A DNA stretch of 6,975 nucleotides from NCBI GenBank assembly GCA_030746455.1, contig JASLMQ010001035.1, positions 1-6,975 on the forward strand. The letters are read 5' to 3'. This document shows, in pieces, positions 1-5,383 of this stretch. The notes below the pieces were generated by a model that saw nothing but the letters and a program-made list of their open reading frames with translations, searched no databases and was not told where the DNA came from. A program made the position numbers and the translations under genes. Each line of letters opens with the position of its first letter. The stretch's first letter is position 1. The stretch is from Candidatus Latescibacterota bacterium (GTDB lineage Bacteria; Latescibacterota; UBA2968; GCA-2709665).

Positions 1-980
1 AGCTGCGACGGCAGCAGGTGGCAGCGTAGGATCCGCTCGGCGTCGTGATAGCACTCCGGGAACCCCCATCTTCCGAGGATCAGTGCCGTCTCCAGAATGT
101 CCCCCGTGTTGTTGGCCTCACCGTGATCACTGTCCACCTGCGGAACCGACTCCGGCGTCCATCCGATCTCGTCGCGCATCTCCCAGATCCCGTTGTCGTA
201 GAACGCTTTGACTCGAGACATCAGGGCCGTGTCCATCAGAAGATCGGCCAACTGTGCGAGCGACGAAAGGACGCACGTGATGGAGTGGACGTGGCGGGTA
301 AGGAAGCGCGTCGGATTAAATCCGCCATCCGGCAGGAAGAACTCGCCGACGGCCTTCTCCTTGATCAGCAAGGCCAGTTCGAGAGCTGGCGCGTGGCCCG
401 TGACGCGGTAGTGCTTGACGAGCGGACCCAGCATCCGCGCCTCACCGTGGAGGAAGCCCTGGCATTTCCGGTATAGGAGTTCCAGGTCGCTCAGACGCTG
501 CACGTCCCAGCCGCGATCTGCGTCCCAGAGCTCGAGGACGGCCGCGATGCTCCTTGCGGCCAGCGCGAGTGCCTCCTCATCGGCCCGGTACCTTGCCAAG
601 GCGTAGAGGGCGTGGAAGCCCTCACGAAGGTTGTGCGGGCTGAAGTTGACAGGTGTGCCACCCATCGACTCACGGTTGAGGGGCAACGCGACTGGACCGC
701 TGTATGAGAGAAGGGCGGCTCGCCGATGGTTCTCGACGGCCCCCTCATCGAGCGTCACGCCCGCCGCGTCCTCGGCGTTGAGGAGCGCGTTCAGATGTCG
801 CCCGGGTACGTGGGACTCACTGTGGTAGGCAGAGAAGCTAAGGGTCGCGTTCGGGCGCAAGGTGGAGCCGAAGAAGGGTACTTGATCGTCGTCCGCGTTG
901 AAGACGCTCTGCATGGTCCGGCATCCGAGTCGGATGGCACTCGCAATGTCGGTGGTGTTGACGTGCGCCAGCTTGCTCAT
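1..980 (-). CDS. Large helical protein of unrecognised family, partial (C-terminus beyond the left edge)
   Basis: An open frame runs from ATG at 980 to the left edge without a stop, giving 326 complete codons; an in-frame TAG lies just upstream. A GAGGA ribosome-binding site at 985-989 sits 4 nt before the ATG and supports this start. There is no signal peptide or membrane segment, so the protein is probably cytoplasmic. The visible part is rich in paired amphipathic helices, for example residues 115-151 and 195-212, with aromatic and Gly-rich turns. This pattern resembles alpha/alpha-toroid proteins such as glycosidases, epimerases and polysaccharide lyases. Polar clusters that could be functional are YHSESH (52-57), SPHN (114-117) and DSDHGEANNTGD (283-294). 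I recall similar uncharacterised proteins near GH127 genes but cannot name a family. It is preceded by the same leader element as the hisD operon, which suggests shared regulation. Coding status is strong; function is open. Confidence 0.85.
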   Translation of the reverse strand, partial: MSKLAHVNTTDIASAIRLGCRTMQSVFNADDDQVPFFGSTLRPNATLSFSAYHSESHVPGRHLNALLNAEDAAGVTLDEGAVENHRRAALLSYSGPVALPLNRESMGGTPVNFSPHNLREGFHALYALARYRADEEALALAARSIAAVLELWDADRGWDVQRLSDLELLYRKCQGFLHGEARMLGPLVKHYRVTGHAPALELALLIKEKAVGEFFLPDGGFNPTRFLTRHVHSITCVLSSLAQLADLLMDTALMSRVKAFYDNGIWEMRDEIGWTPESVPQVDSDHGEANNTGDILETALILGRWGFPECYHDAERILRCHLLPSQ

Positions 981-1057
981 CAGTTCCTCATCAAACAGGA
1001 TCTTCTAGTGGATAGGACGAATCGGGCGGCGATGTCCTGCCGTTGTGTGGCAGCTGC

Positions 1058-1182
1058 CCAGAAGCACGAGAACCCAGCCGGTGGCTATGATTCGAGGGCC
1101 ATGGGCTGGGCTCGACTACAGGCCACAGGCGTGCATCTCCCGTTCCGGGAAGCTGTGCCCTACCTGTGGCATTTCAGGATGG
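1058..1182 (-). promoter_or_regulatory. Structured leader RNA candidate, copy A (riboswitch-like)
   Basis: This is the 5' leader of the left-edge gene and is homologous to copy B at 6746-6871. The core (1106-1182) matches copy B (6795-6871) at about 59 of 77 positions without gaps, by hand count. With core position 1 at 1182, a fold common to both copies pairs 17-20 with 61-64, 24-26 with 53-55, 30-32 with 48-50 and 33-37 with 41-45, with a GA bulge at 46-47. In this copy the 30-32/48-50 helix has one U-U mismatch. A second hairpin pairs 1104-1113 with 1070-1079 over 10 positions including one G-U, and encloses a small UGGC/GCCA stem. Conserved unpaired stretches (core 21-23 and 56-60) would be candidate ligand-contact sites. 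No convincing promoter lies just upstream, so transcription may come from the nucleotidyltransferase unit or from an activator-dependent promoter. The fold was drawn by hand and no known riboswitch class was recognised. Confidence 0.6.
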
Positions 1183-1240
1183 CCTGATCGGAGACCGGTT
1201 GTGGTGTCGGCAGCAAGAAGGGATCATCAGAAGGGCAGCC

Positions 1241-1705
1241 TCAGGTGCCCCCTGCATCCTCATCCCGGGTCAGCTCCTCGACATCCCCTCTGTCCTTGGT
1301 GCGTTGTGTAGCCTTCTTGTTCCTGATGAGCTCATCGAAGCCGATGAAGCTCACTTCCACACCGCCGTAGGTTCCCCTGACAACATTCGGGCGTGCTTCC
1401 TCGAAGGTGACACCATCGATGCTGTTGATGAAGTCCACGCGTGTCGGGGCGACCCCGAAGGTCAAGACACTTCCCACCACTCTGAAGGCCTCTGGAGGGA
1501 GATCCTCCTCCTGGAAGCCAAAGGCCATCAGGGCATCCCGAAGTCGGGTCGTGTTCTCATCGGCAGAGCTGAAGAAGAGGTCGATGTCATTCGTAAACCG
1601 AGGGTAACCGTGATAGGCTACCGCATAGCCACCTACGATCATGTAGTCAACGCGGTGTTCTTCGAGTAATCGCAACAACCCTTCGAAGTCGGGATGGGTA
1701 TTCAT
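1241..1705 (-). CDS. Nucleotidyltransferase-fold protein (AbiEii/DUF6036-like), second gene of a toxin-antitoxin-type pair
   Basis: A 154-residue protein of the minimal nucleotidyltransferase type. Residues 22-43 hold the signature, with Gly25-Gly26 followed by T-N-D40-I-D42. Asp91 in RVDF is the likely third metal-binding acid of the Pol-beta-like fold. The C-terminal part (120-145) has the NKKATxRxKDxxDVEEL pattern common in these stand-alone nucleotidyltransferases. Family members transfer a nucleotide to a target; in MenT and AbiEii toxins the target is tRNA or other RNA, but this protein's substrate is unknown. The ATG at 1705 is chosen because the motif starts soon after it and an AGGAA-type site lies about 9 nt upstream; an in-frame ATG at 1786 would add a non-family N-terminus. 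It overlaps the small upstream gene by 59 nt, implying translational coupling and joint function. The cytoplasmic toxin role is an inference from gene arrangement. Confidence 0.85.
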   Translation of the reverse strand: MNTHPDFEGLLRLLEEHRVDYMIVGGYAVAYHGYPRFTNDIDLFFSSADENTTRLRDALMAFGFQEEDLPPEAFRVVGSVLTFGVAPTRVDFINSIDGVTFEEARPNVVRGTYGGVEVSFIGFDELIRNKKATQRTKDRGDVEELTRDEDAGGT

Positions 1706-1832
1706 AGAGGAACTTCCCTGCCTCGATCCTGAGCACCTCGACTGCGTCCAGGCGCTGTTCCGGCGTGCAGTTCCGCCAGAAGGCACGGTCCTGTCTGGCC
1801 TGATCTTCGTGAGTTGTGACGGTCAGCTTCAT
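1647..1832 (-). CDS. Small antitoxin-like partner of the nucleotidyltransferase
   Basis: A 61-residue charged protein directly upstream of, and overlapping by 59 nt, the nucleotidyltransferase gene. The sequence carries the pattern RAFWRNCTPEQRLDAVEVLR (residues 16-35) followed by RLRRV and a basic tail. Short proteins of this kind (FW..xTPEERLxAxExLR...RLxRV) commonly precede DUF6036/AbiEii-like nucleotidyltransferases, and I recognise it on that basis. Its role is probably to neutralise or assist the partner enzyme; no activity can be read from the sequence. The start is uncertain. ATG at 1832 lies 15 nt after a GGAGG site, whereas an in-frame TTG at 1838 lies 9 nt after it and is better spaced, which would add two residues. 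A strong promoter lies 50-80 nt upstream, so this gene leads its own transcription unit. Confidence 0.72.
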   Translation of the reverse strand: MKLTVTTHEDQARQDRAFWRNCTPEQRLDAVEVLRIEAGKFLYEYPSRLRRVVAITRRTPR

Positions 1833-1847
1833 GCCCAATGCCGCTAT

Positions 1848-1852
1848 CCTCC
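1848..1852 (-). promoter_or_regulatory. Ribosome-binding site GGAGG before the antitoxin-like gene
   Basis: GGAGG on the minus strand. It is 15 nt from the ATG at 1832 but 9 nt from the in-frame TTG at 1838, so it favours the TTG as the true start. Confidence 0.5.
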
Positions 1853-1882
1853 GCCGTGGTGCCTGACCACAGGTCCGTTGGG

Positions 1883-1912
1883 AATTTAGGTCAGCGCGCC
1901 ACCCGTTGTCAA
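1883..1912 (-). promoter_or_regulatory. Sigma70-type promoter of the antitoxin/nucleotidyltransferase pair
   Basis: On the minus strand a perfect -35 hexamer TTGACA (1907-1912) is separated by 18 nt from TAAATT (1883-1888), a 4/6 match to the -10 consensus. Transcription would begin near 1876, giving a leader of roughly 40 nt before the small gene. The hexamers and spacing match the promoter at 6893-6922 closely. Confidence 0.6.
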
Positions 1913-1975
1913 GCAGAGGCTGGAGCACCTTCGCTAGGAGTCAGATGCCACGCAGATAGGGCGCGCGGGAGCCCA

Positions 1976-2368
1976 TCAATCCTCGCTGATTTGGGCCCTT
2001 CTTTGCTCGAGAAGCTCCCTCAACAAAGACCTGTGGCACCGGCCCTCGTCCTCGCAATAGCATCCGACCGAGAAGTCCACGTGGTGGGACAGCGCGGCGA
2101 GTAGATCCAGATCCCTCTTCGGTTCGGACGTCTTCATCTCGGCCAGGAACCTTCGCCTGAATGATCGCCACGATTGGGCGTCTTCGACGGGGAACGTCTC
2201 CTTCAGCAGGGCCTCGCTCGGGGAGAGATTGGGGAACCACACGTCGTAGATGTTCCTTGACGCGTACTCCTCCTTCTTCACGCCTCGGGGAGGGCGCCGG
2301 ACCGTGCCGATTCGCAGTCCCTCGTCCGGGCTTCTGGCGCTGCCCAGTCGTACGATCCTGATGGCCAT
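1976..2368 (-). CDS. DUF488 family protein (YeaO-like)
   Basis: A 130-residue protein, close to the 115-120 residues typical of the YeaO branch of DUF488. Family signs are the N-terminal MAIRIVRLGSARSPDEG with GLRIGTVRRPPRGV (17-30), the DVWFPNLSPS segment (42-51) and the C-terminal cysteine motif with Cys103, Cys105, Cys111 and His112 before SLLRELL. The biochemical function of DUF488 is not established; the Cys/His cluster could bind metal or be redox active. The ATG at 2368 is chosen because family similarity begins there. An in-frame ATG at 2410 or 2488 would add residues that do not look like the family, and no start has an ideal ribosome-binding site. It follows the DUF6528 gene by 186 nt on the same strand, so it is either the last gene of that operon or separately expressed. 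No link to the carbohydrate genes is evident. Confidence 0.8.
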   Translation of the reverse strand: MAIRIVRLGSARSPDEGLRIGTVRRPPRGVKKEEYASRNIYDVWFPNLSPSEALLKETFPVEDAQSWRSFRRRFLAEMKTSEPKRDLDLLAALSHHVDFSVGCYCEDEGRCHRSLLRELLEQRRAQISED

Positions 2369-2554
2369 CTCGATTGGATACTCCGAAGATCGGGTCACCA
2401 CGAAAGACATCCCGGCTGCTGTTGATATCCAGTAGCAGCAGCATGCTTGTAGTCCCCCGGGATAGGCTCCAGGCACGAAGGACACCAAGTCGAAGGCTTC
2501 TCAGGCGGAGGCAGGCCCTAACGTCGGTTCAGAACTGAGGGCGTGGCGCCTGAG
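2369..2554 (-). other. Intergenic region between DUF6528 and DUF488
   Basis: A 186-nt spacer with no convincing terminator: no GC-rich hairpin followed by a T-run on the minus strand. A weak promoter-like pair, TTGGTG and TATCCC 18 nt apart, lies in its middle but matches consensus only 3/6 at each hexamer. It also holds the inverted repeat listed separately. Confidence 0.35.
2415..2442. repeat. Short inverted repeat upstream of DUF488
   Basis: A perfect 7-nt inverted repeat, gctgctg (2415-2421) and cagcagc (2436-2442), with a 14-nt loop, lies about 50 nt upstream of the DUF488 start. It could be an operator or an mRNA hairpin. The CAG-rich composition makes chance plausible. Confidence 0.3.
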
Positions 2555-3415
2555 TCATTCCAATCGGACGTTCCAGCGCGCCTTGTAGAAGTGCTCGCCG
2601 GGCACATGGTAGGTGTCTTCGGGATTGAGGAAGTGGAGACGTTCGGCCCACCAGTGCCCGCCCTCCCCCTGGATATAGACGATCTGTCCGGTCTCCGGGT
2701 GCTGGCTGATGCACTTCACTTCAGGCTGGCCAGCAAAATCGGGATGGGCCGAGAGCACCTCGGTATCTCGGTCGAACAGCCAGCAGGTGCTGCGCGTCGT
2801 GATGCTCAGACACGACGTGCCAGGAACGGGAACCAAGTCGTGCCCGCCTCCTTCAGGAAGAGCGATCGAAGAGGTCTGCTCGAGCTCCGGACTCGCAGTA
2901 TACCAGTTCTTGAGCCGGTAGACCTTGATCTCGTCCGTGGCCAGAGCCCACACTCGCTCCCTACGATCGTCCCAGACCACCCCGTGGCCCCAGAACAACG
3001 GGTCGTGCCACAGCGGCTGATCCGACTGATTCAGATCAAACAGGATGAGACGGTCGCCCTGCCCCTTCGGGTCGTGTGATGCAGCCACGGCGACGCGATT
3101 GTCGGGCAGGATATCAGCCGAGTGGGCGTTTGCAGCTCTGCCGTAGAAGAGCACCTTGTTCTGGTGACGGTCCACATAGGCGATACCGCTGCGGGACGAG
3201 GTGATCAGTATCTTGGTGCCGTGATCGAATGGCTTGCATTCATCGGTCGTGCCGTAGAGCGGCGCGTAGGAGTCGGGCAGGTCCGTGCATTCCGTGGCTT
3301 TCCAGCTCCAGACCTTCCGCGGCTGTCCGCCTTCGTTTGTGGCGAGATCGAGAATGAAGACCTCGTCCCAGCCGCAAACGATCAGCTCCTGGATATGGGA
3401 CTGGATGCCGGCCAT
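2555..3415 (-). CDS. DUF6528 family beta-propeller protein
   Basis: A 286-residue protein recognised as DUF6528 from LIVCGWDEVFILDL (11-24), the RKVWSWKA segment (33-40), TTDECK (56-61), ILITSSRSGIAYVDR (69-83), NAHSAD (96-101), GHGVVWD (143-149) and GGHDL (190-194). The repeating beta-strand units of 40-48 residues indicate a propeller fold. Each repeat carries a polar residue at the same place: Asp58, His97, His144, His192, Lys234. This could form a ring at the propeller centre. Such a ring is known in propeller enzymes such as oligogalacturonate lyase, but activity of DUF6528 is not established. No signal peptide is seen, so it is likely cytoplasmic. The ATG at 3415 has GAGG about 8 nt upstream and lies 27 nt after the GH127 stop, so the genes are co-transcribed. 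A role in sensing or processing the same carbohydrate as GH127 is inferred from context. Confidence 0.85.
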   Translation of the reverse strand: MAGIQSHIQELIVCGWDEVFILDLATNEGGQPRKVWSWKATECTDLPDSYAPLYGTTDECKPFDHGTKILITSSRSGIAYVDRHQNKVLFYGRAANAHSADILPDNRVAVAASHDPKGQGDRLILFDLNQSDQPLWHDPLFWGHGVVWDDRRERVWALATDEIKVYRLKNWYTASPELEQTSSIALPEGGGHDLVPVPGTSCLSITTRSTCWLFDRDTEVLSAHPDFAGQPEVKCISQHPETGQIVYIQGEGGHWWAERLHFLNPEDTYHVPGEHFYKARWNVRLE

Positions 3416-3442
3416 AGTATCTACCTCGTCAGTGCCTCTTCT

Positions 3443-5359
3443 TCAGACCCGAACGCTCCGCAAGGGATTGCTTCGTGAGAACGAGGCCTTCGGTATGCCG
3501 CCGATCTTCAGCCAGGACCGGTAGGGCGTACCGCCCTCCCCTGCGCTGCCGAAGTCGCACAGCCGCAGTTTGCTGCCGTTGCCATCACGGTACTCGAGTA
3601 GCATGATCGGCTTGATTCGGCCGCTCCACTTGAGACGTCGGCGCTTCAGCGAACGGCCGTCGAGCTCGGGCAGGTCGTCCGGGTCGACGTCATTGAATCG
3701 TCGGTCGTAGGTCATCAGTATAGGGCCGCGGTACATGGAGACACGGCCGCGGCACTGCTTCCTTCCCACCCAGTAATGCTCGGACATGTCCAGCCGGATC
3801 TCCACGCGGTCCCCCTGCCTCCACTCCCGCTCCAGAGCGCAGTAGCTTCCCGAAGTGACGTTCTCGATCGGTTCTCCGTTTACGTGAAGCCTAGTTCTGG
3901 CGGACCAGTAGGGTATACGAAGGTTCAAACGGAATCGCGTCGGTCGAGATGGGTGTACGCTTAGCTTCACGTGCCCGTCGACGGGGTAGGTGGTGTCCTG
4001 GGAGAATTCGACCCTGCGCCCGGAGCTCAGCCTGGCGGCCATGGTGGAGGGCCCGTAGTAGTTCAGCGTGATTCCGCTATCGCCCTGGTGCATCAGGGCC
4101 CAGTCGCCGACCATGCCAAGCCCGCGGTGTCCGTTGACGCTGCAGCAGTTGAGCTCGGGCGTGCCTTCGCGCGAGTGACACACGATCGAATGTGCGCTGG
4201 CCCTCCTGACCCCGTCCATCGGTGTGTCGTAGGTCACCCAGCGCCCGGATGCCGAGTGCATCCCCATCACTGAGTTGAGCGTTGAGAGCTCGATTTCATC
4301 GGCCACGATGGAGTTCCCCGTCAGGCGCAGCATTTCGACGCTCATCGCGATCCATGCGATCGTGCAGCAGGTTTCGATTGGCAACTTGAGGTATGGATTT
4401 CCCCGAGCACGCTCGGCGCTGCTGAAGCCGCCGTTGTTGTGGCGATCCAGCTTGACGATGCTCCAGTAGATGTGCTCGAAGGCCTTGCGATAGCACGGGT
4501 CGCCAGTGATGTAGTAGAGTTCCGGCAACGCCATCAGGGTGTGAAGGCTTTCCCACCTGGGCTTGGGGGTCTGGTAGAACTCCATCCCCGCCAGAGCCGT
4601 CCGCAGGTAGTCTCCCGCCAGCTCCCCTCCGCGCCCCCGGATCTCGAACTCACGCACGATCTGTTCGACCAGCTGCAGATAGCGGCGGGTTCCGGTCTTC
4701 TCGTACAGCAGGCACAGGGCATGCGCCGGGGATAGATTCGTCTCGATCTTGCTACCGGCATCGACCATACGTTCATCTGTACCCAGGAACCTGGAGCAGA
4801 ACAGGTCGGCGATCCTCTTGGCGACCCGCAGGGCCTTACGGTCATCGACGAGCCGGGCCCAGAGCATCAGGCCCATCATGACGTGATAGTGTCCCCAGGA
4901 ATCCCAGGTACCGCTGCAGCCATCTGTTCCACCCTCCGTTCGACTCTCGGGAAGCCCGGTCACCCCGAGAATGCCCGATCCCCCACCGCGGCTGCTGTTG
5001 GGCGCCAATCCTGCCAGGCGGAAGTCGCGCGGCCAGGGCCCGAGATAACCGTCCTTGTCCTGACAGGAGATCAGGTCCGTCACGAAGTCCGCCAGGACGG
5101 CCCTCAAGCCTTCGTCGCCTGTCAGCCGCAACACCTCCACCGCGCCAGTCAGATACTTGCCGGCGAACTCCCCTGCGAAGGGCACCAGGTCACGGTAAGG
5201 CCGCCGATCTCGATCGCGCAGCATCTCCAGCATGCCGGGGTTCGAGGTCGGAACGACCTTGATCCACTGGTCTGTGACGCTCTGGAGGTACTGTCCCAGC
5301 CAGCCATCAAATGCGTATTGGCTTTCTGACGCGCGATCCAGGTTTGGGGATTCCTTCAT
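3443..5359 (-). CDS. GH127 family glycoside hydrolase (DUF1680), probable beta-L-arabinofuranosidase type
   Basis: A 638-residue protein, near the 658 residues of the founding enzyme HypBA1. An N-terminal alpha/alpha barrel (about 20-420) is followed by beta-sandwich regions containing RIPYW (481-485), VNG (493-495) and REWRQGD (511-517), all typical of DUF1680. The HypBA1 active-site set appears conserved: Glu329 and Cys331 in the ETC motif, Cys405-Cys406 in the LNCCSVN motif (zinc ligands, with Cys405 the expected nucleophile) and Glu316 as likely acid/base. The family uses a zinc-bound cysteine to release terminal beta-L-arabinofuranose or related sugars; the substrate here cannot be fixed. 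An extra Cys332 next to Cys331 is unusual. No signal peptide is visible, so it probably acts on imported oligosaccharides or glycosides. The start at 5359 has GGGAGG 7 nt upstream and follows the hisD stop by 24 nt, so it belongs to the hisD operon. Confidence 0.92.
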   Translation of the reverse strand: MKESPNLDRASESQYAFDGWLGQYLQSVTDQWIKVVPTSNPGMLEMLRDRDRRPYRDLVPFAGEFAGKYLTGAVEVLRLTGDEGLRAVLADFVTDLISCQDKDGYLGPWPRDFRLAGLAPNSSRGGGSGILGVTGLPESRTEGGTDGCSGTWDSWGHYHVMMGLMLWARLVDDRKALRVAKRIADLFCSRFLGTDERMVDAGSKIETNLSPAHALCLLYEKTGTRRYLQLVEQIVREFEIRGRGGELAGDYLRTALAGMEFYQTPKPRWESLHTLMALPELYYITGDPCYRKAFEHIYWSIVKLDRHNNGGFSSAERARGNPYLKLPIETCCTIAWIAMSVEMLRLTGNSIVADEIELSTLNSVMGMHSASGRWVTYDTPMDGVRRASAHSIVCHSREGTPELNCCSVNGHRGLGMVGDWALMHQGDSGITLNYYGPSTMAARLSSGRRVEFSQDTTYPVDGHVKLSVHPSRPTRFRLNLRIPYWSARTRLHVNGEPIENVTSGSYCALEREWRQGDRVEIRLDMSEHYWVGRKQCRGRVSMYRGPILMTYDRRFNDVDPDDLPELDGRSLKRRRLKWSGRIKPIMLLEYRDGNGSKLRLCDFGSAGEGGTPYRSWLKIGGIPKASFSRSNPLRSVRV

Positions 5360-5383
5360 CCAGGCGCCTCCCGATGGATCCCA

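Noticed and set aside
491..748. Minus-strand open frame of 85 codons
   Set aside because: It is in a different frame inside the left-edge gene, which reads open through the whole region; the 85-residue product is Ser/Thr/Pro/Arg-rich out-of-frame sequence.
726..1187. Plus-strand open frame of 153 codons
   Set aside because: It runs antisense through the start of the left-edge gene and leader copy A; the minus-strand frame has the better start, ribosome-binding site and composition.
1166..1669. Plus-strand open frame of 167 codons
   Set aside because: It lies opposite the nucleotidyltransferase gene, whose motifs are clear; the plus-strand product has no family features.
1941..2444. Minus-strand open frame of 167 codons overlapping DUF488
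   Set aside because: It is an alternative frame of the DUF488 region, Arg/Gly/Pro rich, and lacks the DUF488 cysteine motif that the chosen frame shows.
4883..5329. Plus-strand open frame of 148 codons
   Set aside because: It is antisense to the N-terminal part of the GH127 gene and has no recognisable motif.
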